Assembly (NCBI GenBank): GCA_028023455.1
Contig: JAQFVV010012416.1
Location: 6,987,594 to 7,051,593 of the forward strand
Direction of reading: 5' to 3'
DNA from: Epiperipatus broadwayi
Lineage: Eukaryota > Onychophora > Udeonychophora > Euonychophora > Peripatidae
DNA: 64,000 nucleotides
Shown here: positions 1 through 11,289 of the stretch, one piece after another
Numbering within the stretch: the stretch's first letter is position 1
How the letters are laid out: every line of letters starts with the position of its first letter
The notes under the pieces: generated by a model
The model's database searches: none
What the model was told of the DNA's origin: nothing
Seen by the model: the letters and a program-made list of their open reading frames with translations, nothing else
Position numbers and translations under genes: made by a program

Positions 1-36
1 ACAATTATAAAATGTTTGGTTTATTCAAAAGCATTT

Positions 37-242
37 CTGGAACAACTGATGAGTGCTGGTTTAGCATGAAATACATATATTGGTGATTATTTATCTTTTC
101 AACATGTATGTGATCAAGTGTATCAGTAGCATGAGATAGCATGGATGGTTGAGGATCATGTGAAAGTCTGAGTTCAAACCTCTATATATTACATATAGAA
201 TTGCAGTTATGAAAAAGCCTATACTGTAGAAAAAATTTATAT
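37..242 (+). mobile_element. HH-1 element (hammerhead-bearing SINE/retrozyme-like), 13-bp TSD
   Basis: A 206-bp insertion in the RTE fragment, flanked by the perfect 13-bp direct repeat TTCAAAAGCATTT (24-36 and 243-255). It begins nine bases before a hammerhead core (CTGATGA at 46-52) and contains a tRNA-like box B resembling GAGTTCAAACC near 170-182. Related copies lie at 5481-6417, 26085-26905, 37067-38335, 49976-50190 and 62545-62715. The TSD shows that it arrived by retrotransposition-like insertion. It has no coding capacity. Confidence 0.8.
41..84 (+). ncRNA. Hammerhead ribozyme core, HH-1 type
   Basis: Conserved boxes CTGATGA (46-52) and GAAA (68-71) flank a 5-bp stem II (GTGCT with AGCAT; the closing pair is G-U). 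Stem III is minimal (AT with AT, 4-nt loop) and leaves A79 as the predicted nucleotide 5' of the cleavage site. Stem I pairs weakly here (CAA with TTG), but better in the copy at 37653, which has ACCAA. This is type I topology with a very short stem III, as in retrozymes and PLE ribozymes. Activity is inferred only from pairing. Confidence 0.6.
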
Positions 243-1008
243 TTCAAAAGCATTTTGTACATCCATATAAACGTCCTGTATTTCTTAATAAATAATAAGA
301 ACTTGTTGAAACATAAACCTGAGTTATCTGCATTTGATAACTTTCAATAGTTTGAATAATTAATATTGCTGCTCTGTTATCCCTTCAATCTCTACAATGT
401 TGTTCTAATTTTCACTTATAAGGAATCTCATTCCACTCACCCTTCCAATATTTGTGATTTTGTAGTAAAGTACATGTCCTCTTTTTAAATCAGTTGCCTC
501 TTTATTTTTTCTTATAATAAATCCCATTTCACTTATATGCTTTCAATATTTGTGCCCATATAATAGAGTACATGCTCATTTTTAAAATCAGCTGCCTCTT
601 CACCTTTTGTTCTAATTTCACAAAAGTTCACCAATGTTCCATTTGATATTAGATAGTTCTTCTTCCAATTTATCTAAACATCCTTCACTTCAAAATAATC
701 TGCAGTTGTGAGTACTTAAAAATAAAAGGTCATCAGATTACAACCTGGATCTACAATCAAATTATTCTTAGCACCCTCTGTCTTAGGTTACCAGTTGCTG
801 CCTTGGTTGCAAACATTACTGCCTTCTGGGGATAAAGACCATAATTTAAATTTGTCTGACATAATTGTAAATATCTATATTAAAAAAAGATTATTTGAAT
901 GCATAATGATTCTGCCTTCAAAAAAACTCAGCTGATACTTTAGTTGAGAACTATCAAGGAATTCTCTTATTCTTCTCTTTGCATATCTTCATATCTTCAT
1001 ATATATAT

Positions 1009-1190
1009 TATAATACTTCTTTCATAAGACTTCAATGCAAACAAATTTTTTTAAAAAAAATATCTTTAAAGCAGAGCAGGTCTGATAAAGCTCTGATGAA
1101 GACTGCTGGATAGTCGAAATTGTAAGGAAATAAAGAAGTTTTTTAAGAAAATTTGTTTGCATTGAAGTGTATATGAAAGAAGTATTATGA
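1009..1190. repeat. Fold-back insertion with hammerhead-like core
   Basis: Inverted arms of about 42 bp (1009-1052 and 1149-1190) share the sequence around ATGCAAACAAATTT. Between them lies CTGATGA (1093-1099) followed by GACT..AGTC and GAAA (1116-1119). The hairpin is offset by one unpaired A and no good stem I or III is visible, so this is a degenerate relative of the PLE-end motif also seen in the element at 34450-35116. It lies inside a larger insertion of about 921-1215 in the RTE 5' UTR. Confidence 0.55.
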
Positions 1191-2106
1191 GCAATATTTA
1201 TATGTGTGTGAAATGATCAAGCAACTGAGAAGAAAGGCCATGAAGGTTTTTTATTTTGAACTTGGAAATAAAATTCAGCAAACTCGCCACACCTATTGGT
1301 GTGTTTTGATGAGCAGTCTGCCTTTTTATTTACCACATAAATAAGCACAGAGAAGAACTTATAGATTAGACACTAGAAATTTGCCCTACTTGGTTCCTTT
1401 GTGAGGTTCAAAGAGGAATTAAAGAGCTTGTTTCAGTTAACAGCAAACTCCTTTCAAAGCACATAATTAATTAATATTTAATTATTTTATTGCTACTTTT
1501 TAATAATTATGCATTGTTAATAATTTTTTGGCGTTCAAAATGTGTGGAATATTAGAAAAAAATACAGATATAAAAGTTAACAAAATTCTTCCCAAATAAA
1601 ATAAATAAATAATTTCTAAAACTAAAGAATAATTGTTTGAGTGTTAATTAAAACTTTCCCTATATTTAAATATATATTCTGAATCTAATTTTTATGTTTT
1701 ATTAGACTATAAGTATCCAAAATAATTAAAAGACTTTAAACAATAAATAAATGTTTTGTTTTTTTTTAAAGTTTTGGATGAAAGAAATATTTCCAAAAAT
1801 TAGTTACAATGTTTATGAAATTTATATTAATCCATTTAAGTAAACAACTAGATTAAAGTAGGTGCGTAATATTCCAATGGTCTACGTATATTCCAGAATA
1901 CAAACGGGAATCGAATATAAAAGTAGATATTAGATTTCAAAAAACCTTTTGTATTTTCTGGAGTGAAGAACATAAGTGAAAGCTGCTCGAAACGCACTAT
2001 TCAGTGAATCTATCTCTGAGATTAAGCTAGCAGATTACAAAAACTATGATGGATCTGATCAGCCTTATTATTTTAGAATGTTGTAATGGATGGATGCATA
2101 TATAAG

Positions 2107-2452
2107 TATGGAGAATTTACATTAGGAGTAACAAGAGATAAAAAATGAAATGCATGAGTGAGAGAACAAACAGGTATTAATGGCATTATTGAAAGAATTA
2201 AAAGACTGAAATGAAGTTGGGATGGATATATTTTTAAAAGAAATGATAATAGATGGACAGTTAAAATCTTAAACTGGATTCCAAGAGATCGTAAAAGATC
2301 TAGAAAGAGATCACATGTGAGATGGTTGCATGAAATAAAGTGTGTATGGTAATGTGGGGAAGAGAGGCTAGAGATTGGAGAAGGTAGATTAAACTTGGAG
2401 AGACCTTCATCCTGCAGTGGATTAATAATGTTTGAAAATGATGGTGATGATA
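2107..2452 (+). mobile_element. RTE LINE 3'-end fragment, sense
   Basis: A decayed copy of the C-terminal coding end and 3' tail of the RTE element. It aligns with the complement of 30690-31030, including the segment encoding IPRDCKRP-like residues and the CTGCAGTGGATTAATAATG stretch. It ends in a GATGGTGATGAT tail, as the intact copy does. Many stops are present. It is 5' truncated, which is usual for LINE insertions. Confidence 0.8.
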
Positions 2453-2659
2453 TATATAATATTTTAACTGAAATGGTTATATGGATATTAATTTTGCATA
2501 CCAAATATCTAAATTATAAAAAGATGTAGCAGATGATTAAAATAATAGAATAGTGTAAATATTTAAGAAAGATCATTAAAAAGATAGCAGAAAGTGTAGA
2601 CTTATTCTTCTATAAGTTCTACAGTAGATCACTGTCAAATTAATTGCAACTTGCCTACA

Positions 2660-3212
2660 GCAAACTATAGTCTTAAATCAATCCCAAAAAAAAGTTGGAT
2701 TTAAGAGTAGTTTTTGAACAGTTAAATAATATCCAAGTATTGAGAAAATGTATAGAAAGAACCAATGAATATGAGTTACTATTAGGCTTTGGATTTGTAG
2801 ATTATGAAAAAGCATATGATTCTAGCAATATTTTAACTGTTTGATTAAAGTTTAGGACTATGAAGGACAATATTATATTCTCAAGAATGTTTTTCAGAAT
2901 ACCACAGCAACTATTAGATTACTTGGTTCTACTAAGAAGATTAACATTGATAAGATTTCTGCAACTGCATGATTTTGTATTTTCAAAAAATTTTACAACT
3001 ACTTTCACCAGAAATATTTTGTGGATCAAAATGGGAAGCTGGGGGGGGGGGGCATCTAAATTTTATAGATAGTATAGTTGACTTTTGAAAATAATGTTTT
3101 AGAAAATATTTCAAAAGTTGTCAGATGAAAGTAAGAAAACAGGATTAAAGCTAAATGCTAAAATGACTAAAGTGATATTCAATGGATTATCTCAAACAAT
3201 AAAAATTTATAA
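2660..3212 (+). mobile_element. RTE reverse-transcriptase fragment, sense
   Basis: Decayed RT domain. Translation around 2690-2830 gives broken matches to the RTE segment that reads GFKSGFSTVDHIQVLRE and then GFVDYEKAFDS in the intact copy. It sits downstream of an RTE 3' end, so the order is rearranged or two separate insertions are present. A run of twelve G (3041-3052) lies inside it. Confidence 0.75.
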
Positions 3213-3667
3213 TCCTGCATTAGACTGTTTGATAAAGGTTTCAAAAATAGTTAATTGGCAATTAACTGTCAATTAATTAAAACAAAAAGACTCACAGATG
3301 GACTCTATGTTGATGTTCGTCTTTTCTTTTGCTAAAACTAAGAAAAAAATTAAAACTTTTTTAATTTGTTCGAAAATTTTAAATAATTAAAAATACACTG
3401 TACTTTGAGTAATATTAAGCCCATTTTTTTAATTTATGTAATTATTGTAATGTTTACATTATAAATATGAATGAGAATGCATTTATGAATAAACACTATG
3501 CTGAAAGGAAATATTTAACTAATCAAATTAATTTATAGTATTTCTAAATTGTGCTCCTTAATTTTATATACTAATAGCTTAGTGAAAAAGATAAGACAGG
3601 CCATGATAAAATAAAAAAATACATTACTTAAGTGATATTTAATTGATTGTTTATAGAGTAATCACAA

Positions 3668-4035
3668 TTGTGATGTGATGTGATGCACTGTGGCTTCTCC
3701 TTTATTGGATCCAGGAATCTCCCAGCCACTATGACCAGAGAAATCAGTTTAGCCACTTTATCTTCCCTTTTTATTCCCCACCCTGTTTTTCCCATATTCT
3801 TCTCTATTCTACTCCATCCCATTTCCACAACATAATTTTTGTCAACTCTATGGCCTTTATATTTAATTTCTCCTTATCTCTTCTCAAACCAGCATAAAAA
3901 CCAATAATCCACTTTCTGTGTAATCACTTTGTTTATATTTATTCTCCCACAACTTCATTATTTGCATCTTCAATTAACAGCTGTAGTGTTTCAGATTGCA
4001 CCACCAAATGATTATAGACTGAATTAGACTTCTTT
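3668..4035 (-). mobile_element. LINE-B 3'-end fragment
   Basis: Antisense 3' end of the LINE-B family, aligned by eye with 23323-23700. It begins at the LINE tail, which reads as repeated TGTGATG on the plus strand (CATCACA tail on the element strand), and covers the 3' UTR and the end of the zinc-finger coding region. It is heavily decayed with no open frame. Confidence 0.7.
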
Positions 4036-4087
4036 TTTTTCAAATTGTGATAAGTGTGTCCTTGAATTCGGACACTACAAGTAAAAG

Positions 4088-4192
4088 TGTCAAGCATTGG
4101 TGGTTGAGAGATCAGTGACAGCTGCTTTACAAGCAATTGTCCTGGGTTAGCGGGTTCACTTCCCGGCTGATGCTATGACACATGAGAAAAAA
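4088..4192 (+). repeat. SINE-A (tRNA-like SINE) copy
   Basis: tRNA-like sequence with a box B match (GCGGGTTCACTTCCC), ending in GATGCTATGACACATGAG plus an A8 tail. It is flanked by an imperfect 9-bp repeat (AAGTAAAAG 4079-4087; AAGTATAAG 4193-4201). Box A is degenerate (GGTTGAGAGATC). Confidence 0.75.
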
Positions 4193-4201
4193 AAGTATAA
4201 G

Positions 4202-5468
4202 AGCCCAAAATGCATACTTGTGCATAATGATAGGGTAAAATGCATAAAGACATAGTCAAATTTGATAAATATCTCATGCATTAAAAATGAATGTTGAAAA
4301 TGAGTTAAATAACAACTGATCCCTTGTTGAAAAGACGGTTAATCAAAATCAGCATTACAAAGTTGTTCTGCCATTTTTTTAATAAACTTGATTTCATTTA
4401 ATTTTTTAAAAACATTAATATTAGTATTCGTGCTGGCTCTCATTTTATTTATTCTGAAAAATAATAGTTTGTTTGTATTTATTGGAAAATGTGTACTACT
4501 TATAAATTTTAGGAAATAAATTCAGAACTTTGACATTAAACATTACACACATAATAAAACTGTGCCACAATTCGATAATAGTAGCAAATTCATTTAATTT
4601 TCGTAATATTTTTTAAACATATTGTTTATTGGTTCATCTTCTAAGATGAGAAAATTCTAAGCTGTATTCAATATTAATTATTTGTATGTTTTGCTTCAAT
4701 GTTCTTTCAGATAGTTTGGGTTGAAACATTTCATATCATGAGTTAAGCACCAAAATTACAGATTGAGCACATCAGTTTTACTCAAGTGGCCAAGCTGTTA
4801 TTTTTGTTCTTCCCATTTGGAAATTGATCTGATAATCTTTATCTTAAGTTTCACCAATCTATTCCATATCAACAGTGTTGTTAAAATGAAAGCATAGTCA
4901 CTCTGATTTTACTGAAGGAAGATATTCTTGCAGGTCTTTTACTTCAGAAACGGTATTTTATCTAACTAATGATGAAAAAAAATATTTATTGGTCAGATTT
5001 GTATAAGCATTTTAACTTTCATAGATTCGTTACCTATTGTCTAAAAATATCTTCCAATTTAAAATCATTTCTTTTATTTCTGTAAACTGCTTAAATAAAA
5101 AGAAATAATCTTCTATGAGTGAACCTTTACCAAAATTTGCCATTTATAAAATATTTGAAGAGTCTATTTTTGAGGAATTCATAATAAAAAAAACCTGAGC
5201 ATTAGATGTTGCTAAGTACAGCTGTAATTCATGAACTTTGACCTCTAGAATTTACCATGGTATTAAACATTACATGGTTTAATGTACAGTTAAAGTAGCA
5301 GCTTCTAAAATTCAATGTCGATGGGTCATGGTCCTTCCAGTACTCAGACTTCTTATGAATTTCTAAACAATAAACAATTTGACTTAAATAAGAGAATGCT
5401 ATTTATTGGGTTCATTTCATTAGTTGAATACAAAAACATTATTTGTCTGATATATTAAGCATTATCGC
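4202..5468. other. Intergenic/intronic AT-rich sequence
   Basis: I see no coding exon, recognisable repeat family or RNA gene in this stretch; all reading frames are short and broken. Confidence 0.5.
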
Positions 5469-5968
5469 TAACTTCTATTTATTTGACTACAAATATGATG
5501 TGTATACTGAACTTTAGATGTATTTAGAGAGGATTTGAACACAGACTGTCAATCCCCCTTCAGCTATCCATTCTATCTTATATAATTGATACACTTGACC
5601 ACTTACATGTGTAAAAGATAAATGGTCTCTAATATACATATTTTGTGCTGAACCAGTCCTCATTAATTAATCCAGATCATCATCTCCCATACATATATAT
5701 AATCAGTGCTCAGTTTATATTAAGATAACAAATCTTCATACTTTAATGGACAGGCTCCAATCTTCTCCATCCTCCAACTCTTCAGCCATCCATATTATTG
5801 AAAATCTGATATTGAAATGCTCAAAGCCCTTGTTGACGCCAGTATTGTTGTCATACCCATGTTGACCTTTAAGTCACTCTGACCCCTCATATATAAGACC
5901 TTAACAGAAGAGGGATGGGTAAAATTCAGGTTGAATTTGTAATATTTGATTACAAGTATAATGTATAT

Positions 5969-6078
5969 CATCAAGCGTTGTTAGCCGAGAGGTCATTGCA
6001 GCCACCTTGCAAGCAAGTAGTTGGTTGCAGACGGTTGTGGGTTCGCGTCCCAGCCGATGCTATGACATATGAAAAAAA
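5969..6078 (+). repeat. SINE-A copy with TSD
   Basis: About 110 bp, almost entirely tRNA-like. Box A resembles TTAGCCGAGAGGTC, box B is GTGGGTTCGCGTCCC, and it ends ATGCTATGACATATG plus A9. It is flanked by AAGTATAATGTATAT (5954-5968 and 6079-6093); the exact TSD length (13-15) is ambiguous because of the A tail. It has no extra SINE body, and it produces a spurious short open frame. Confidence 0.85.
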
Positions 6079-6261
6079 AAGTATAATGTATATACTGAAC
6101 TTAAAGTCAACATGGGTATGATAACAATATTGGCATTAACAAGAGTTTTGAGCATTTCAACATCAGATCTTTAATAAAATGGGTGACTGAAAAGTTGGAG
6201 GGTGGAGAAGATTGAAGCTAAGCACTGACTATATATACTTGGGTGAGATATGATGATTTGA

Positions 6262-6303
6262 ATCAACTGATGAGTGCCGGTTCAGCATGAAATACGATAT
6301 TGG
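6262..6303 (+). ncRNA. Hammerhead ribozyme core, HH-1 type
   Basis: CTGATGA (6267-6273), stem II GTGC..GCAT, GAAA (6289-6292), then a minimal stem III (AT/AT with a 3-nt loop), predicted cleavage after A6299, and a stem I of CAA with TTG. All core residues are present. Stem I is short, so activity is uncertain. Confidence 0.55.
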
Positions 6304-6861
6304 AAATCATTTATCTTTTTCACATGTAGGTGGTTATGTGCATTGATTATATAAGATGAGGTGGATAGCTAAAGGGAGCTTAAAATCTGTATTCAAATCC
6401 CTCTAATTAACTTCTATTTGTAAATGATTTAATTTAAGAAGACAAAAAAGACTTTAACAAGGACAAAAAAGATTGAAAACATCATAGATGAACACAAACG
6501 CACAATCTTATTGTCGCAATTAGAACAGAAAAAATGATTGATGGTGATAGGCTCATAATGACTGGGCTTATGCTATAAATGACGGAAAACAATATAGTAA
6601 AAGAAATTGAAAAATAATGATAATTAGTTTTGTTATAAATATTAATAATAACTATTAGTGAATTAAATTTATTCCTCTAATTTGTCTATTATCCAGACAC
6701 TTCTTTCAATTTGAAATCATCTTCCTTATTATAAAAACTGTTTACAAAAAAAAAAAAAATAGTTTTCTTCGTTGAACTTTTACAAAACTTGTCATTAATT
6801 TATATTTTAATTCATGCATTTTTTTAATAATAACAAATAAATCGCCAAACTTTTCAGCTTG

Positions 6862-7253
6862 ATGTGATGTGATGTAAATGTGACTTCTCCGTAAACGGAG
6901 TCGAGAATCTCTCAGCAATTATATCCAGAGAAACCTGTTAACCACTTTATAAGTTTTCCCATATTCTGCTCCATCCCATTTCCACAATATAATCTTTGTC
7001 AACTCTATGGTCTTTATATTTAAATCCCCCTTATCTTTTCCCAAACCCAGCATAAAAACCAATAATCTACTTTTTGTACAATCACTTTTTTCATATTTAT
7101 TCTTCCATAACTTCTATATTTGTACCCTTTCTGTTTTCAAGCATTTACATTCAATTAACAGATGCCTAATATTTTCTATTCCTTCCTTACATAATTTACA
7201 GACTAAATCACCCATATTTTTTCATTTACATGTATATTTTCTTGTTGCTTGAG
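6862..7253 (-). mobile_element. LINE-B 3'-end fragment
   Basis: Antisense LINE-B tail starting with GATGTGATGTGATG. It continues through the 3' UTR and the C-terminal zinc-finger coding segment, and matches 23323-23730 before similarity ends near 7253. A small open frame on the opposite strand is a shadow. Confidence 0.75.
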
Positions 7254-8090
7254 TAATTTACCAGAGGCATATAAAATTCATATTCTCAGACTGTTTCTGA
7301 CTTTTGCCTTTGACTGGTTCTTTCTCCAAACTGCCTTTAGCGCCATCTCTGAATCAATACATGTGTTACATAGTAACAGAGTTTATCTATTCACCTTAAA
7401 AGTTTAAGGTATTAACATATATGGATCATAACTTATACCATGAAATGTGATGGCCTGGGATTCAAAGTTAAAAGAAATGCAGACAGGCATCTAGCAACCA
7501 CCTTAGCTCATAAACAAAGGCTGACTTGAATTTCAGGTTTTCATCTCGTCATATAAAATGGAATTAAATTTTGAAGCCAGTTTGAGTGGAATTTAAGTAC
7601 TAAAAGAAATAATCACTGATTATACAAGCTTACACCAGGTGGCACAGTGGAGAGCTCCTCTTGCCTTTACATTTTTTTAAAATCTACCAGAATTATTTTA
7701 ATAAGAGAATGTTTTTATTGAATTCATTTCATTGTTTTAATATAAAAGTATTATTTGCAAGCTTATTTGTACCACTTATTTAACAATATTAACATGTACA
7801 CAGTATCAGTTATATGTAATTCTTCGCTTACAAAGTTATTTATGTGAATTTCTGCTAACATATGATCATTCCCTATGAATTTTTTAATTCGGATTTGGTG
7901 CGTGATAATTTTGATTGTGTTGTATACAAAACAGATATGGATGATTAAAATATATAACTTAAATATTAGTCATATTAAGTTACATCTTGAATCCTGGAGA
8001 CAAACTAAAATCATGTTGACAGGAAATAATTTTTACATTTGTCCAATTTTTAGTACTTATTTATTTCTGTTAAATTGCATTTCATTTCAG
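7254..8090. other. Intron upstream of exon A, nothing recognised
   Basis: No repeat family or earlier exon could be recognised. The last 40 bases are T-rich and form a good polypyrimidine tract for exon A. Confidence 0.4.
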
Positions 8091-8151
8091 AGAAGACCTG
8101 AGTTGTCAAATTCTTAAGATGCCCTTAGAAGGACCAGAGCAATTAGCAAAT
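8091..8151 (+). CDS. Host-gene exon A
   Basis: A 61-bp exon following a strong acceptor (TTCATTTCAG) and ending at donor AAT|GTAAGA. With one base completing a split codon, the rest reads EDLSCQILKMPLEGPEQLAN with no stop, and it ends exactly on a codon boundary. The next exon (17895) opens in the same phase. The other frames contain stops or are less consistent with the neighbours. The upstream exon must end two bases into a codon; I did not find it in this window. I do not recognise the protein; no domain is visible in these 20 residues. Confidence 0.72.
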
Positions 8152-9785
8152 GTAAGATGACAATTATTTACTACTTTTGACCAATATTTTTGTTATTATT
8201 TGAAAAAGTATATGAAAATTGTGCTTTTTTTTATAGTATACATATGTATGTCAAATGTTCGTTTGGGTTTTCCCATGTGTAAAAACATTGTATTGAATTT
8301 TTTCACCTTAGTAATCATTTAATTTCAAAGAGGATATCATGTGTAACTTTGTAACATTAAAACACTTTAACTCAAATATTATGTTACATTTGGCTTCATC
8401 ATTAAATGTGATGCTAATGAAATGTTGGATTCACAACTATCCTTACACATTGAATATCCAAATAAACATTTGATATCTTCTCATAAAAATATTCATGTCA
8501 TTATATATGTATATTTCTTTTTATTAATACCTCTGCAATGATCCATAAAAATTACCTTAGTTACAGTGATAATCTGGTGCTTATAAACATTCTTGTCTGT
8601 CAGTGTTATCATGTTCAATGTCCTGTCCACTTGCCATGATGTCAAATTGCTCCCTATCACCCACACTTCTGAAAAAATTCTTGGATTGTTAATTTTGGAA
8701 GCTAAAGACATCTCCTTGGGTTTAACTTCTACTTGTAACTAAATAACCAGGCTGTTTTATATCATTTCACTGTATGACTTTTCTACCTATAATCTCTCTT
8801 TAGGAGTCAGAAATAATTCTGATCATTCTCAGTCTCAGATATGATGTTTTAAGAAATGTGAAGTGGTTTTTAATATAAATTATAAAAGTATACCTCACTT
8901 AATATGATTTCTGAATAAGCAAATAATAAATAAAGACATACTTAGTCTTTCGAAAAGCTATATGCCATTCAAGTTAATGGTAGATTAAATTTTATCCATT
9001 TGTCTAAGATTTTTTTTACTATACTCAACTAAGAATTGGTCCAGAAATCATTAGCTCATCACTGCATTAAACTGTACTGAATAAAGTTTATAAATTAGTA
9101 CTGTAATTTTATTAATATGATTAAAATTCCAAAATGTCCAAAGCTCTTTCATTGTTTTGCATTGTTTACATGAAATGAATCATTAAAATATTCAATAATA
9201 GCAGAAAAAATTTGTGGCTGTAAAGAAAAGCAATCGTACTCCTTAATTATCCACTGTACATCACTTGGTGGCGGTGTTTCTATGCGAAAAAAGTGATTTT
9301 TTTAGATAAATAATATTCAGACGATCTATAAGAATTTACTATGTAATAGCAAATTTATTAAATTTGGCTGGTATTAAAATCGTAGATTAAACAAAAAATT
9401 ATGCATTCCAAATAATTGGATGAACTTAGCTAAAATGAAATGATAAGAGAATTAAATAACTACTTTAATCCTAACTCTAACCACCATTTGGCTAGACTAC
9501 ATTTATGAATAGGCTTCAAAAAAAGGGAGAAAAGTTATCTGATTACGATTTGATTCTCAAGATTTAAGAAAATCTTGTGATTTTAAAATCAGAAGAGACT
9601 CTTCTTGATCAATTTATTTGGGATATATCAGAAAACAAAACTCCATCACTAGCTAGTGACAATTTAGATAGAATGTGAAAAAAAAGTGACAATTTTCCAA
9701 TGACCAAAAGTAATTGATAAGTCAGGAAAAAAATTTTAAAGTAAAAAATGAATTTTTGCATAATACTAGAAAAACAAATACAACG
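8152..9785. other. Intron sequence, nothing recognised
   Basis: AT-rich intron. No repeat family seen elsewhere in the window, RNA gene or coding frame could be recognised. Confidence 0.45.
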
Positions 9786-9796
9786 AAATTCATTTG

Positions 9797-9910
9797 GTCA
9801 AGCGTTGTTAGCCGATAGGTCAGTGCAGCTGCCTTGCAAGCAAGTAGTTGGTTGCAGACGGTTGTTGCGGGTTCGCCTCCCGGCCAATGCTATGACATAT
9901 GGGGAAAAAA
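9797..9910 (+). repeat. SINE-A copy with TSD
   Basis: A tRNA-like SINE beginning GTCAAGCGTTGTTAGCCGA, with box B CGGGTTCGCCTCCCGG and an A-rich tail. It is flanked by the 11-bp repeat AAATTCATTTG (9786-9796 and 9911-9921). Same family and orientation as 5969-6078. Confidence 0.85.
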
Positions 9911-10633
9911 AAATTCATTTGTTTTTGTTGTGGTAAAGCTGATCATTGTCTGAACAAACGCAAATTAAAAAAATGAACAATTCAATAAAAGCAATTGTAG
10001 ACGGCATTTGGAAAAAAAAATGTGTAAAACAAAAATAATATAAACAAAACAGTTAAAATTGGAAACTATTATTTCTAAAACATACGATGAAATTAAAAAA
10101 AATAGAAGAGGAAAATTAACATGATCAATTCTAATTTTAGTATATATAATATTTGGAGAAAATTAAAATTGAAATCGATAGCGGATTGGATATTTTTATA
10201 ATATCAAATAACGATTGGGAAAAATCAAATTTAAATCACAGAAGAGGAAAATGAACCTGATCAATTATTAATTCTTATACATATATATTTTTGGAGAAAA
10301 TTAAAATGGAAATCGATAGTGGAATGAATCTTTTTATAGTATCAAATAACGATTGGGAAAAAAATGCCGGAAAAATTAAATTTAAATCACATGTATTCAA
10401 ACTTAAAATAATAGCAAAAGACGTAAATGGAAACAAAATCAAAATGATGGGAATAGTAAAAGTCACTAAACATCACATGATCACTATCTCATACTAGCAC
10501 ATCGTTGTTATTAAACAATTCAAAACAAAGCAAAATTCTCCATACAGTAATGCATCTTGTGCCAACAAGAGCAATAAATGGATGCCAGAAGGCTTGTGCA
10601 TAAAATCCCTATCTAGTGCCTACTCATCCAATA

Positions 10634-10675
10634 TCCCCAGACTAGTTTCTGGCTTGTGGCCTTCGTCAGTGATGA
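10634..10675 (-). ncRNA. Hammerhead ribozyme core, HH-2 type
   Basis: On the minus strand: CTGACGA (10669 to 10663; the seventh core position is variable in the family), stem II GGC..GCC flanked by A-A, GAAA (10649-10646), minimal stem III (AC/GT, loop of 2), GTC cleavage triplet and stem I with one mismatch. The A-A pair replacing the usual G-C at the base of stem II weakens the case. Confidence 0.5.
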
Positions 10676-11020
10676 GTCTTGGATCTGAGAGCACTGCATC
10701 TAGATCTTAGGATATAATGCAACCCTCTAGCAGCCACCTTTTAACTCTACTTACAAAACTATGAGAATGAAATTGAAAACACAATAATATTTTCAATCCA
10801 AGCTCAACGGCTTATATAATTAAAGAGCCAAAGTCACCAAAATGTATGGGTGCTGAATTGAGTTCAGACCCATATGACTATATAAGCTGTTGAGCTTGGA
10901 CTGAAAATATTATTGTGTTTTCAATTTCATTTTCATAGTTTTGTAGTTGAGTTAAAAGGTGGCTACTATAGGGTTGCATTAGATCCTAAGATCTAGGTGC
11001 AGTGCTCTCAGATCCAAGGC

Positions 11021-11062
11021 TTCTCACTGATGAAGGCCACAAGCCAGAAACTAGTCTGGGGA
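11021..11062 (+). ncRNA. Hammerhead ribozyme core, HH-2 type
   Basis: CTGATGA (11027-11033), stem II GGC..GCC, GAAA (11047-11050), minimal stem III (AC/GT), cleavage triplet GTC ending at 11056. A 6-bp stem I is formed by 11021-11026 with 11057-11062 and includes G-U pairs. All conserved core residues are present. Confidence 0.6.
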
Positions 11063-11166
11063 TATTGGATGAGTAGGCACTAGATAGGGATTTTATGCAC
11101 AAGCCTTCTGGCATCCATTGATTGTTCTTGTTGGCACAAGATGACACCACTGTATGGAGAGTTTTG

Positions 11167-11289
11167 CAGATTATGGGTAAATTTAGAATGGGGAATGGAA
11201 AATAAAGTGGCTAACAGGTTTATCTGGGCATAATTGCTGAGATATTTTTGATTTCGTTTAAGGAGAAGCCATAATACATCACATCACAT
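11167..11289 (+). mobile_element. LINE-B 3' tail nested in HH-2
   Basis: A 123-bp insertion relative to the tandem HH-2 unit, which reads without interruption at about 11744-11770. It corresponds to the complement of about 23323-23430 and ends in the LINE-B tail CATCACATCACAT. No clear TSD is visible. It dates LINE-B activity after HH-2 insertion. Confidence 0.75.

Larger units (their letters stand above)
1..1458 (-). mobile_element. RTE LINE fragment (5' UTR and endonuclease start), interrupted
   Basis: A decayed antisense copy of the RTE element at 30683-33972. It aligns by eye with 33100-33970 there: the region around 300-700 matches the endonuclease coding part (apurinic endonuclease N-terminal half) and 740-1458 matches the 5' UTR. 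No reading frame remains. It is interrupted by an HH-1 element at 37-242, which is flanked by a duplicated RTE sequence, and by a second fold-back insertion at about 921-1215. The left end is outside the window, so its full extent is unknown. Confidence 0.8.
5481..6417. mobile_element. HH-1 inverted pair with 12-bp TSD and nested SINE-A
   Basis: Two HH-1 units lie head to head: minus-strand unit 5481-5950 and plus-strand unit 6094-6417. The composite is bounded by the 12-bp direct repeat TAACTTCTATTT (5469-5480 and 6418-6429), so it inserted as one unit. A SINE-A copy (5969-6078) later split the junction. The plus unit has an intact hammerhead core; the minus unit's core is degraded. Confidence 0.75.

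Noticed and set aside
1900-2050. LTR-like segment with TATAAAAG and TTCCAG
   Set aside because: No second copy or adjacent primer-binding site was found.
4088-4192. Functional tRNA gene
   Set aside because: Box B is good, but acceptor and anticodon stems do not pair well, and an A tail and flanking repeat mark it as a SINE.
5915-6121. 68-codon open frame
   Set aside because: It is mostly SINE-A translated by chance; the same peptide piece (QALLAERS..PCKQVVGCRR) recurs in other SINE-A copies.
9748-9936. 62-codon open frame
   Set aside because: Again produced by SINE-A.
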